Assembly (NCBI GenBank): GCA_011250595.1
Contig: JAANMP010000028.1
Span: 1-58,589, forward strand
Direction: 5' to 3'
Source of the DNA: Bacillus sp. MM2020_1
GTDB taxonomy: Bacteria > Bacillota > Bacilli > Bacillales > Cytobacillaceae
Length of the DNA stretch: 58,589 nt
Shown here: positions 1-8,135 of the stretch, in pieces
How positions within the stretch are numbered: the first letter of the stretch is position 1
How the letters are laid out: the number at the start of each line of letters is the position of its first letter
Notes under the pieces: model-generated
Databases searched by the model: none
What the model was told of the DNA's origin: nothing
The model's input: only the letters and a program-made list of their open reading frames with translations
Position numbers and translations under genes: made by a program

Positions 1-279
1 TATTTAGAAGAGAAGTTCATTGAAAAAAATATAAAAATTTTTAAGAAAATCTTACGGATCCCAAAGAAGGACTTGTATAAAGGCTTACATGAATTAGGGA
101 TTGATTTTGAAAAAGCACTGCTTTTTCATGAATACGTTTTTCTCCGCGAAGCGTTAGGTCAAGATTACCAAGAAGCACTAGAAAACCTTTTTCCACTTTT
201 AATCAATTCCACCTACAAAGAAATTTTTGAAAAATTTCAAAATGAAATAAACTTCATCAAAAAAGTAAAATTATTATGA
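1..279 (+). CDS. C-terminal fragment of an unrecognised protein
   Basis: The reading frame is open from the first base of the window to a TGA at 277-279, so this is the last 92 residues of a longer gene whose start lies outside. The fragment is rich in Lys, Glu, Phe and Leu and looks all-helical, with no membrane segment. I do not recognise the family. A short internal TTG at 73 could be read as a start, but no Shine-Dalgarno site precedes it and the frame runs on upstream, so a truncated gene is the better reading. A terminator follows directly. Confidence 0.6.
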   Translation, partial: YLEEKFIEKNIKIFKKILRIPKKDLYKGLHELGIDFEKALLFHEYVFLREALGQDYQEALENLFPLLINSTYKEIFEKFQNEINFIKKVKLL

Positions 280-284
280 TAAAT

Positions 285-330
285 AAAAAATACAGAGCAG
301 CCATTGTTTAAACTCTGTATTTTTTGTTTT
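285..330 (+). terminator. Rho-independent terminator
   Basis: Arms AAATACAGAG and CTCTGTATTT flank a 15-base loop and are followed by a T-rich run. It closes the partial gene upstream. Confidence 0.8.
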
Positions 331-435
331 TTTCTCCACTTCCAAGGATTATACTTGGATTTTATCAGGGGATAAATGTACAATCTAATAGTTGAACATT
401 TAATAAAGATAAAAATGATATAGGTGGGAAAAAGA

Positions 436-1176
436 ATGATTGCAAAGACGGAAGAGGATTTTAATGGATTGAAAGAAATCGGCAGAATCGTTGCCGGGAT
501 TCGTGATGAGTTAGTACAACGGGCGGTACCCGGAGTAACCACTAAAGAACTCGATGATATCGCCGGGGATTTATTCGAGAAGGAAGGCGCCATTTCTGCT
601 CCTAAAGGTGAGTACGATTTTCCGGGATATACTTGTATTAGTGTTAACGAAGAAGTGGCTCATGGAATCCCTGGTAGTCGGGTAATTCAAGAAGGAGATC
701 TTGTCAATATAGATGTTTCTGGTTCCAAAAACGGTTATTTTGCTGATACGGGCATCTCAATTGTAATCGGAAAAGGTGAAGAAATTTTAACAAAAATTTG
801 TGATGTTGCGAAAGAGGCGTTTGAAGCAGGTCTAAAAAAAGTAAAACCCGGGTCCAAAATCAGCGGAATGGGTAAGGTCGTATACCAAACAGCCAGAAAT
901 CAGGGATTAACCGTGATTAAAAATCTGACTGGACACGGTATTGGGCGAACCATCCACGAACAACCTGATTACATATATAATTATAATGAAACCTCCGACA
1001 ATGGATTGCTAAAAGAAGGAATGGTTATTGCATTTGAACCATTTATCTCCACACATGATGAAGAAGTGTTTCAACTAGAGGACGGATGGACTTTTGTAAC
1101 AGAAAAAAGCTTCGTAGCTCAGTACGAACACACACTCATTGTCACTAAAAACGGTCCAGTCATATTAACTCGTTAA
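436..1176 (+). CDS. mapB: Type I methionine aminopeptidase (MapB/YflG-like)
   Basis: Cytosolic dinuclear metalloprotease that removes the initiator Met from nascent proteins. At 246 residues it has the usual length of the short type I enzyme without extensions. The five metal ligands and the substrate His are all in place: His76 in the VAHGIPG segment, Asp93 (NIDVSG), Asp104 (FADTG), His167 (TGHGIG), Glu201 (FEPF) and Glu231 (YEHT). I chose the ATG at 436 because AGGTGGG lies seven bases upstream. A GTG at 424 in the same frame would sit inside that Shine-Dalgarno site. The EYDFPG and CISVNEEVAHGIP segments resemble the B. subtilis second copy, YflG/MapB, rather than the ribosomal-operon copy. 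It is monocistronic. Confidence 0.93.
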   Translation: MIAKTEEDFNGLKEIGRIVAGIRDELVQRAVPGVTTKELDDIAGDLFEKEGAISAPKGEYDFPGYTCISVNEEVAHGIPGSRVIQEGDLVNIDVSGSKNGYFADTGISIVIGKGEEILTKICDVAKEAFEAGLKKVKPGSKISGMGKVVYQTARNQGLTVIKNLTGHGIGRTIHEQPDYIYNYNETSDNGLLKEGMVIAFEPFISTHDEEVFQLEDGWTFVTEKSFVAQYEHTLIVTKNGPVILTR

Positions 1177-1267
1177 TCAGAATAGAGTATAGAGCCTTCC
1201 GTAGGAGTGGTTCTATATTCTATTTATTTTTTTAAAAGGACATATACCATACACAAGAACCAACACG

Positions 1268-1297
1268 TTGACTGTACGGTTTAAACTATGGTATAGT
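1268..1297 (+). promoter_or_regulatory. Promoter with MerR-type operator in the spacer
   Basis: A -35 TTGACT (1268-1273) and a -10 TATAGT (1292-1297) are 18 bases apart. An imperfect dyad, ACTGTAC (1271-1277) and GTATAGT (1291-1297), lies across the spacer. This is where MerR-family proteins bind to retwist an over-long promoter. It fits autoregulation by the MerR gene that starts 43 bases downstream. Confidence 0.5.
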
Positions 1298-1339
1298 TAT
1301 AGTAACATTAGACTGGAAAGGGGTGAGTAATTTGGGGAG

Positions 1340-1753
1340 TTGTATCGAATTGGTGAAATAGCAAAATTAAAGAATATTTCCAAACGAACAATTGATTATT
1401 ACACCCAAATAGGCTTACTAAACCCTATTCGGACGGACTCTAATTATCGATTGTATAGTGATGAGTGTCTTCAAATTTTAAATATGGTTGAACATTATAA
1501 GAATTTGAATATGCCGCTTGAGGAAATAAAATCTTCGATTGAATTAATTAAGTCAGACAATACGATTGATAAACAAAAAGTGGAAAAACATTTCAAACAA
1601 ATTGCCAGTATTATGCAGCACCTGAAAGAAGAGATCCATGTGATGGAACCGATTCTGCAAAAATTAAACGATCAACAAAGAGAAAAGTATGTTAATAGAT
1701 TATCGTCTGAAGGGGTCACATTGGCTCAAACATTATTATTACTATTTAGCTAG
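1340..1753 (+). CDS. MerR-family transcriptional regulator (YhdQ-like position)
   Basis: A 137-residue DNA-binding regulator. The N-terminal winged helix (about residues 1-70) has the family pattern YRIGEIAKLKNISKRTIDYYTQIGLL, shown here in pieces: YRIGEIAKL, then TIDYYTQIGLL, then NYRLYSDE. A dimerisation coiled coil follows at about 75-120. The C-terminus has no Cys pair, so metal sensing of the CueR kind is not supported by the sequence. The start is TTG 1340, since a stop lies just upstream in frame; spacing from the AAAGGGGTGA site is long, so translation may be weak. It sits directly before the CorC-like transporter, as yhdQ does before yhdP in B. subtilis, and probably controls it. Confidence 0.8.
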   Translation: MYRIGEIAKLKNISKRTIDYYTQIGLLNPIRTDSNYRLYSDECLQILNMVEHYKNLNMPLEEIKSSIELIKSDNTIDKQKVEKHFKQIASIMQHLKEEIHVMEPILQKLNDQQREKYVNRLSSEGVTLAQTLLLLFS

Positions 1754-1794
1754 AAAATGATTAAAATAAACACGTAAAAAACAGGAGGTGTATT

Positions 1795-1822
1795 CCTTAC
1801 TTATATCTATTAAGTAAGGAGA
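1795..1822 (+). promoter_or_regulatory. Hairpin covering the ribosome-binding site of the transporter
   Basis: CCTTACTT (1795-1802) and AAGTAAGG (1812-1819) form a perfect 8-bp stem with a 9-base loop. The 3' arm contains the first half of AAGGAGA (1816-1822), the Shine-Dalgarno site for the TTG at 1826. A second strong site, AGGAGGTG (1783-1790), lies just upstream with no start codon at the right distance. Translational control is inferred. Confidence 0.4.
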
Positions 1823-1825
1823 CCA

Positions 1826-3136
1826 TTGATCATTAGTAATCTACTAATAATAGCACTTTTAATTGCCTTTACAGCATTTTTTGTAGCATATGAATTTGCT
1901 ATTGTTAAAGTCCGCGGTACACGTATCGATCAACTCGTAAGCGAAGGGAACAAGAACGCGATCGCGGCAAAAACGATTGTTTCAAATCTTGATGAATATT
2001 TATCTGCCTGTCAATTAGGTATTACGGTTACAGCATTAGGACTTGGGTGGTTAGGTGAACCAACAGTAGAGCATATCCTTCACCCGCTTTTAAGTTACTT
2101 TAATATGCCTGAATCGGTATCAAGTATTACTTCATTTATAGTTGCGTTTGCATCGGTTACATTTATTCATGTAGTTGTAGGGGAATTAGCACCAAAGACC
2201 TTTGCCATCCAAAAAGCAGAAGAGGTCACTTTGTTATTTGCAAGGCCGATGATTCTCTTTTACAAAATAATGTATCCCTTTATCAAAGCCTTAAACGGTT
2301 CTGCACGATTTATCGTTGGAATTTTCGGCTTGAAACCTGCTTCCGAACATGAAGTCGCGCATTCTGAGGAAGAACTTCAATTAATCATTTCCGAGAGTTA
2401 TAAGAGCGGGGAAATTAATCAATCTGAATATAAATACGTGAACAATATTTTTGAATTTGATGATCGAAATGCCAATGAAATTATGGTGCCGCGCACCGAG
2501 ATTATTGCTTTTGATATTTCACAATCTTTAAACGAATGTCTTCAAATCGTGACGAAAGAAAATTATACAAGATATCCGGTCATTGATGGTGAAAAGGATA
2601 ACATCGTTGGTATGGTAAACATGAAAGAAGTCTTTACCGAATATATTAGAGGCAAGAATGTTGAAACATCTATACAAGAGTATGTTCGCCCAGTTATCCA
2701 GGTAATTGAATCGATCCCAATCCATGATTTGCTTCTGAAAATGCAAAAAGAGCGTGTTCATATGGCCATCCTAATGGATGAATATGGCGGTACGGCTGGT
2801 TTAGTCACAGTCGAGGATATCCTTGAGGAAATTGTCGGTGAGATCCGCGACGAGTTTGATGCAGACGAAGTACCTGAAATTAATAAAATTAGTGAAAACA
2901 AAACCATCGTTGAGGGTAAAGTTTTAATTGATGAAATTAATGATTTATTCGGCCTAGACCTTGACGATTCAGATATGGATACCATTGGCGGCTGGATATT
3001 ATCAGAAAAAATGGATGTCGTCGAAGGCGATAAAGTGAGATATGACGATTATGTATTTAAAGTGCTTGAAATCGACGGTTACCATATTAAGTCCTTAGAA
3101 ATTTTAAAAATTACCAATCAAGAATCAATCGCATAA
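1826..3136 (+). CDS. mpfA: CNNM/CorC-type transporter, Mg2+ efflux protein (MpfA/YhdP-like)
   Basis: A 436-residue membrane protein of the CNNM-CBS-CorC_HlyC family. The B. subtilis member YhdP (MpfA) exports magnesium. The N-terminal DUF21/CNNM membrane domain covers about residues 1-190 and has four hydrophobic stretches. A pair of CBS domains follows at about 210-330, with the MVPRTEI segment and the DEYGGTAGLVTVEDILEE block typical of the family. A small CorC_HlyC domain ends the protein. It starts at TTG 1826 behind AAGGAGA. The preceding MerR gene probably regulates it, and a hairpin covers its ribosome-binding site. Older annotations call such proteins hemolysins, which is misleading. 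Confidence 0.85.
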   Translation: MIISNLLIIALLIAFTAFFVAYEFAIVKVRGTRIDQLVSEGNKNAIAAKTIVSNLDEYLSACQLGITVTALGLGWLGEPTVEHILHPLLSYFNMPESVSSITSFIVAFASVTFIHVVVGELAPKTFAIQKAEEVTLLFARPMILFYKIMYPFIKALNGSARFIVGIFGLKPASEHEVAHSEEELQLIISESYKSGEINQSEYKYVNNIFEFDDRNANEIMVPRTEIIAFDISQSLNECLQIVTKENYTRYPVIDGEKDNIVGMVNMKEVFTEYIRGKNVETSIQEYVRPVIQVIESIPIHDLLLKMQKERVHMAILMDEYGGTAGLVTVEDILEEIVGEIRDEFDADEVPEINKISENKTIVEGKVLIDEINDLFGLDLDDSDMDTIGGWILSEKMDVVEGDKVRYDDYVFKVLEIDGYHIKSLEILKITNQESIA

Positions 3137-3138
3137 CC

Positions 3139-3174
3139 AACTCCCTCTTATTTTGATAAGAGGGAGTTTTTTTG
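3139..3174 (+). terminator. Rho-independent terminator
   Basis: AACTCCCTCTTA and TAAGAGGGAGTT form a 12-bp stem, followed by seven T. It ends the MerR-mpfA unit. Confidence 0.9.
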
Positions 3175-3182
3175 TCATAGCG

Positions 3183-3230
3183 AACTGGCACAAAAGGAAA
3201 AGTCTAAATCCTTTTTGTGTCAGTTTTTTT
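3183..3230 (+). terminator. Second, tandem terminator
   Basis: AACTGGCACAAAAGGA pairs with TCCTTTTTGTGTCAGTT, followed by a T run. Coming nine bases after the first terminator, it insulates the tua operon from upstream transcription. Confidence 0.8.
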
Positions 3231-3308
3231 CATTTTATCAATATATCTACCTAGGTATTGTAAAAATCTTTACAAAGCCTTAAAGAACTTAATGAATACT
3301 CTAAATAG

Positions 3309-3362
3309 TTTACAAACTCTTCACCCTTGCTCAACAGCAACTTCAAGTTGTGTACCTATACT
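3309..3362 (+). promoter_or_regulatory. Candidate PhoP box and -10 of the tua operon
   Basis: Four hexamers lie at exact 11-bp steps: TTTACA (3309), TTCACC (3320), TCAACA (3331), TTCAAG (3342). The PhoP consensus is TT(A/C/T)A(C/T)A repeated every 11 bp. A -10 TATACT follows at 3357-3362 with no good -35, as is usual for PhoP-activated promoters. tuaA starts 55 bases downstream. B. subtilis tua is known to be PhoP-activated; the assignment here is by pattern. Confidence 0.6.
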
Positions 3363-3417
3363 TTACGTAAGGGCTAGCAAGTCTCTTTTTTATTAAATCT
3401 TTTGGGGTGATAAATTT

Positions 3418-4077
3418 GTGAGTACTGAAAAAAGCTACAATTTCTACCAAGATTATCGGGGAGTAACATCATCCAATCTTACATTATCAAAAAACGTCGA
3501 GTATTATCTCTATTTAAAAAGGTCGTATGACATAATCCTTGCAACCGTTGGGTTAATCATTGCAGTGCCGATTGTTCTTTTATTTACGATCCTCATTGTT
3601 ATGGAAACACCAGGTTCTCCATTTTACGTGCAAGAGAGAAGTGGCAAAAATGGAAAACGATTCAAGATGGTGAAGCTACGATCGATGACAATCGATGCTG
3701 AAAAAGAAGGGGCCAAGTGGGCAGAGGTAAATGACCCTCGAATCACTCATGTGGGTGCATTCATCCGAAAGACTCGCATCGACGAGCTTCCTCAATTGGT
3801 CAATATTTTAAAAGGAGACATGTCCATTGTGGGTCCAAGACCAGAAAGGCCCTTTTTTACAGCGAAATTTAATAAAGAGATAAAGGGATTCGAAAATCGC
3901 TTGCTGGTTAAACCAGGTCTTACGGGTCTTGCTCAGGTAAGTGGGGGATATGATATTTCTCCCAGCGAAAAACTTAAATATGACCTGGCATACATACAAA
4001 ATTTAACCTTCTCACTTGAAGTAAAAATAATTTTGAAGACGTTTAAAGTAATTCTCACGGGTGAGGGTGCACGTTGA
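3418..4077 (+). CDS. tuaA: TuaA, undecaprenyl-phosphate sugar phosphotransferase
   Basis: The priming enzyme of teichuronic acid synthesis. It transfers a sugar-1-phosphate to undecaprenyl phosphate at the inner face of the membrane. The protein has 219 residues, one strong membrane segment at 38-61, and the cytoplasmic bacterial sugar transferase domain with KLRSM (86-90), TRIDELPQ (119-126) and VGPRPER (138-144). The start is GTG 3418 with GGGGTGA seven bases upstream. It heads a nine-gene operon in the order tuaABCD-epimerase-tuaEFGH, and the order supports the name more than this widespread family does by itself. The sugar transferred cannot be read from sequence. Confidence 0.88.
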   Translation: MSTEKSYNFYQDYRGVTSSNLTLSKNVEYYLYLKRSYDIILATVGLIIAVPIVLLFTILIVMETPGSPFYVQERSGKNGKRFKMVKLRSMTIDAEKEGAKWAEVNDPRITHVGAFIRKTRIDELPQLVNILKGDMSIVGPRPERPFFTAKFNKEIKGFENRLLVKPGLTGLAQVSGGYDISPSEKLKYDLAYIQNLTFSLEVKIILKTFKVILTGEGAR

Positions 4078-4093
4078 TAAGGGCGGGAAGTAT

Positions 4094-5554
4094 ATGTCAG
4101 TCATAAGAAATCAGCTACATAAAGGAGTAAAGTGGACTGGAATTTCTACAATTATCATTACAGCGATTCAAATTATCCAGTTTGCATTACTCGGAAAATT
4201 AATGAGTTTATCCGAATTTGGGCTAGTTGGAATGATTACCACGATTGTAGTGTTCGCTCAGATTTTGCTCGATCTTGGTTTTGGTACAGCTGTGATTCAA
4301 AAAGAAGTCGTTTCGGAACGTGTGTTGTCGACACTGTTTTGGCTAAATATGGCGGTAGGTATCGGGTTGTTTGTGCTCTTATTCCTACTAAGCCCTCTGA
4401 TAGCCATGTACTTTCAACGAAATGATTTAATCGAGCTTATTCGAATTTTGGCTGTGATGTTTCTACTCGCTCCGGTCGGGCAGCAATGCCAGTATTTGTT
4501 ACAAAAAGAATTACGTTTTAATTTACTTGGGTTGATTGAAGCGGGGACTACAATGATTTCATTCCTAACAATGATCATTCTCATCTTTACCATTCGTCCC
4601 ATTTATGCCTTTGTTATTTCACAAGTTGTGATGAATTCACTAAAAGGCATTCTTTATTTTCTCTGTTATCAAAAGAAATGGCGGCCCTCATTCGTATTTG
4701 ATTTGTCTGAATGTAAGGAATATATGGCATTCGGTGCATACCAGTTAGCGTCACGATTAGTCAATCGAATCGGCTCCAACATTGATGTGATTTTAATCGG
4801 AAGATTTATGGGAGCAGAAGCACTCGGTATTTATAATCTTGCCTACCAAATCGTGACCATTCCGGTATTAAAGATTAATCCGATTATTACAAGAGTAGCC
4901 TTTCCAGTTTTTTCAAAAAGTCACCAAAATCAAGTTTTATTAACAGATGGCTTCTTACACATGACAAAGCTATTAAGTCTAGTATCTTTTCCCATCTTGA
5001 TGGGTCTCACGGCAGTGTCTAATGTTTTCATCCTAACCATTTTTGGAGAGAAGTGGCTGGACGCCGTTCCAATTGTGCAAATCATGGCAATTGTAGGTAT
5101 TCTGAGGGTTTTAATGAATCCAAATGGCTCCATTATTTTAGCAAAAGGAAAGGCTAATATTGCTTTTTATTGGGATGCGGCTGTTCTCATTGTCTATAGC
5201 TCGTCTTTATGGCTTGCTGTAATGACGAATCAATTGGAAGTTGTCGCGTGGACCTATGCTGGTGTAAGCCTGGTGAATTTTTTCGTTGGAAGATGGTTAC
5301 TTAATTGGTTGATACAGCTGCGTTTTCGGCAATATTTGAAAACTATTTCTTTACCCTTCCTATTATCGATGCTTATCTCGGTTGTCGCTTTTTATCTGAA
5401 GGAAATTTCTGTCTGGTATTTTCCGAAAACTAGTTACTGGCCGCTCATTTTTTCAGTCGGCTTAAGTGGGCTTGTCTATATTCTGCTTTTGTATAAGATT
5501 TATCCCGATTTTTTCTTGAGGATCGTAAAAAAACAAATAAGAGGGCAAACATGA
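4094..5554 (+). CDS. tuaB: TuaB, polysaccharide flippase
   Basis: A 486-residue integral membrane protein of the MATE-like Wzx/polysaccharide exporter family, with about 12-14 hydrophobic segments along its whole length. It is expected to flip the lipid-linked teichuronic acid unit across the membrane. I place the start at ATG 4094, 16 bases after the tuaA stop and behind a GGGCGGGAAG stretch. A longer frame from GTG 4061 would overlap tuaA and has no better site. Its stop overlaps the tuaC start by four bases (ATGA), so the two are translationally coupled. The length matches the family norm. Confidence 0.88.
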   Translation: MSVIRNQLHKGVKWTGISTIIITAIQIIQFALLGKLMSLSEFGLVGMITTIVVFAQILLDLGFGTAVIQKEVVSERVLSTLFWLNMAVGIGLFVLLFLLSPLIAMYFQRNDLIELIRILAVMFLLAPVGQQCQYLLQKELRFNLLGLIEAGTTMISFLTMIILIFTIRPIYAFVISQVVMNSLKGILYFLCYQKKWRPSFVFDLSECKEYMAFGAYQLASRLVNRIGSNIDVILIGRFMGAEALGIYNLAYQIVTIPVLKINPIITRVAFPVFSKSHQNQVLLTDGFLHMTKLLSLVSFPILMGLTAVSNVFILTIFGEKWLDAVPIVQIMAIVGILRVLMNPNGSIILAKGKANIAFYWDAAVLIVYSSSLWLAVMTNQLEVVAWTYAGVSLVNFFVGRWLLNWLIQLRFRQYLKTISLPFLLSMLISVVAFYLKEISVWYFPKTSYWPLIFSVGLSGLVYILLLYKIYPDFFLRIVKKQIRGQT

Positions 5555-6747
5555 TGAAGATATTATGGATTACCAGTGTGTATCCAAGTGACGAAAAACC
5601 TGGTCTTGGTGTTTTTCACGAAACACAAGTTCAAGCATTAATCCGTTTAGGCGTTGAGGTTACTGTTATTTGTCCTGTGCCGCGTCTTCCTGTTCTAGTC
5701 AGATATATGAAGAAACAATATCGAACTACTAACGGGGTACCATTTAAGTCGTACCGAAAAGGAGTGACAGTCTACCGTCCACCCTATATAGCTTTGCCGG
5801 GCCAGCTCAGATGGGCCCAGCCGGATAAACGGATTGCTGCTTCCATCTTAAGAACCATGTCTGATTACGAAATAGAGCCTGATTTAATACACGCTCATTT
5901 TGCCATGCCATCTGGAGGGGCAGCGCGGATTGTTGCGGAACAAAAAAAGCTGCCGTGGATTTTAACATTACATGGAAGTGATGTAAATATTTATCCCCAT
6001 TTTAGCGCAGGTGCAAAAAAAGCGTTCGAACAAACAGTACAGGCGGCAAATCTGGTATTGGCAGTGGGTGAAAGCCTTAAGAATAAAGCAAAGGAGTTAG
6101 CAGGCAGAGATAGTATGGTACTTCCTATAGGGGTAGATCTATCCCGGTTTCAACCTACCAATGAAACCAAAAGGGAGATAAGAAGGCGGCTTCAACTCCC
6201 CGAAGAAAAAAAGATTGTTGTTTTTATAGGAAGGTTAACACAGGCTAAAGGAGTTTTTGAACTCGCTCACTCACTGCATTGGCTTTCGAATGATGTAGCT
6301 ATTTTGTTTATTGGAGATGGACCAGCTAAAGATAAATTAAGGCAGCATTCCGATTTCAATAGAAGGCTGTTCTTAACAGGGCAAGTTGAAAATGAAAGAG
6401 TAAGTGATTATTTGTTAGCTAGTGATGTGTTTACCCTGCCATCTTATACAGAAGGTTTGCCAACTGTTGTTATCGAAGCATTAGCCCTGAAGGTACCTGT
6501 TGTTTGTACGAAAGTCGGAGACGTCCCGGAATTATTTGGAGAGCATCGTCAGTTTTTAATCGAAAGTAAGTCAGTATCAAGCCTTGTAAATCGAATAAAC
6601 GCTATTCTAAACAGAAATCTTGTAACTACGCAGGTTCAGCATGAACTATATGAGAATATTCAAAAAAATTATCATGTTGATCACAATGCCGTTTTGCTAA
6701 AAGATGTCTATAAACGAACGTTAGAATCCATTTATTCAACGATATAG
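5551..6747 (+). CDS. tuaC: TuaC, glycosyltransferase (GT4)
   Basis: A 398-residue cytoplasmic glycosyltransferase with the GT-B fold. The N-terminal acceptor half has WITSVYPSDEKPGLGVFHETQ. The C-terminal half has the donor-binding motifs FIGRLTQAKGV and EGLPTVVIEAL, with the family's EX7E pair at Glu301 and Glu309. It probably adds one sugar of the teichuronic repeating unit. It overlaps tuaB by four bases. ATG 5551 is immediately followed in frame by ATG 5554, and either may be used. Sugar specificity is not visible in the sequence. Confidence 0.87.
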   Translation: MMKILWITSVYPSDEKPGLGVFHETQVQALIRLGVEVTVICPVPRLPVLVRYMKKQYRTTNGVPFKSYRKGVTVYRPPYIALPGQLRWAQPDKRIAASILRTMSDYEIEPDLIHAHFAMPSGGAARIVAEQKKLPWILTLHGSDVNIYPHFSAGAKKAFEQTVQAANLVLAVGESLKNKAKELAGRDSMVLPIGVDLSRFQPTNETKREIRRRLQLPEEKKIVVFIGRLTQAKGVFELAHSLHWLSNDVAILFIGDGPAKDKLRQHSDFNRRLFLTGQVENERVSDYLLASDVFTLPSYTEGLPTVVIEALALKVPVVCTKVGDVPELFGEHRQFLIESKSVSSLVNRINAILNRNLVTTQVQHELYENIQKNYHVDHNAVLLKDVYKRTLESIYSTI

Positions 6748-6788
6748 TCTGTACAGCGAGTAATAAACAACAGGAAGGATGGAATTAG

Positions 6789-8123
6789 ATGAAAAAAATA
6801 GCTGTTATTGGAACTGGGTATGTAGGTCTCGTCTCAGGTACATGTTTTGCCGATTCAGGAAACCAGGTTACTTGTTGTGATATTGATCAATTAAAAATAA
6901 ATGAACTCACAAAGGGGATTATGCCAATTTATGAGCCAGGATTAAAAGAGCTGGTCCATAAGAATGTTCGAAAAGGAACACTTAAATTTAGCGCTAATAT
7001 CAGTCAGGAGATAAAGGATGCTGAGGTGATATTAATTGCAGTCGGGACACCAATGACATCATCTGGAAAAGCGGACTTAACCTATGTAAAACAAGTCGCT
7101 CAATCAATTGGTGAAAATTTAAATGGCTATAAAGTAATTGTCACAAAAAGTACAGTTCCCGTCGGCACAGGAAAATTCATAGAATCGGTGATTAGGGAAT
7201 ACGACAATGGAAAACATCCTTTTGATGTTGTTTCAAATCCTGAATTTTTAAGAGAAGGTACTGCCATTAAGGATACGATGAATATGGAGCGTGCAGTCAT
7301 TGGCGCTACAAGTGAAAAAGCATTTCAAATGATTGCGGAGATTCATCAACCCTTTACAGCAAATATTGTGAAAGCTTCATTAGAAACAGCGGAAATCATT
7401 AAATATGCAGCTAATGCATTTTTGGCTACAAAGATTTCATTTATAAATGATATAGCCAACATATGTGAACGCGTGGGTGCTGACGTAACCAAGGTGTCCG
7501 CAGGGATTGGTTTAGATAGCCGGATCGGCAACAAATTTTTACAGGCAGGCGTTGGATTTGGCGGATCCTGTTTTCCAAAAGATACTGCTGCACTTTTGCA
7601 CATCTCCGAAGATTGTGGATACGATTTTAAATTAATTAAGGCTGTCATTGAAACAAACGAAGGACAAAGGGTGCAGCTGGTGAAAAAATTGTTGCTAGCA
7701 TTAGGTTCTTTACAAGGAAAAACGATTAGTGTTCTAGGGTTAGCATTTAAACCAGATACCGATGATATTCGCTCTTCTCCTGCCTTAGATATTATTCCTT
7801 ACTTAACAGAGCAGGGGGCAATCGTGAAGGCATATGATCCGATCGCAATTATCGAAGCAAAAAAACAGATTGGTTACCAGTGCACCTATTCAGAAGATAT
7901 CTATGAAACAATCACAGCTTCAGATGCATGTATGATCTTAACTGACTGGAAGGATGTAAAAACATTAGATTTACCATTAGCAAAGCAATTAATGAATCAA
8001 CCTCTGATCGTTGATGGACGGAATCTCTTTGAGTTGGAGATGATGAAACAACTTGGTTTTACCTATCTTTCAGTTGGCAGACCAGCTATACAATCGGAAT
8101 CAATTATTTCAAAGTCCATTTAG
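6789..8123 (+). CDS. tuaD: TuaD, UDP-glucose 6-dehydrogenase
   Basis: Oxidises UDP-glucose to UDP-glucuronate with two NAD+, supplying the acidic sugar of teichuronic acid. All parts of the 444-residue enzyme are present: the Rossmann motif GTGYVGL (8-14), the VSNPEFLREGTA segment near 148-159, and the catalytic Cys261 in GVGFGGSCFPKD. The C-terminal UDP-binding domain contains LGLAFKPDTDDIRSSPA. A good AGGAAGG site precedes ATG 6789. An epimerase that could act on its product follows 12 bases later. This is the most certain assignment in the operon. Confidence 0.95.
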   Translation: MKKIAVIGTGYVGLVSGTCFADSGNQVTCCDIDQLKINELTKGIMPIYEPGLKELVHKNVRKGTLKFSANISQEIKDAEVILIAVGTPMTSSGKADLTYVKQVAQSIGENLNGYKVIVTKSTVPVGTGKFIESVIREYDNGKHPFDVVSNPEFLREGTAIKDTMNMERAVIGATSEKAFQMIAEIHQPFTANIVKASLETAEIIKYAANAFLATKISFINDIANICERVGADVTKVSAGIGLDSRIGNKFLQAGVGFGGSCFPKDTAALLHISEDCGYDFKLIKAVIETNEGQRVQLVKKLLLALGSLQGKTISVLGLAFKPDTDDIRSSPALDIIPYLTEQGAIVKAYDPIAIIEAKKQIGYQCTYSEDIYETITASDACMILTDWKDVKTLDLPLAKQLMNQPLIVDGRNLFELEMMKQLGFTYLSVGRPAIQSESIISKSI

Positions 8124-8135
8124 GAGGTTTTTCTG

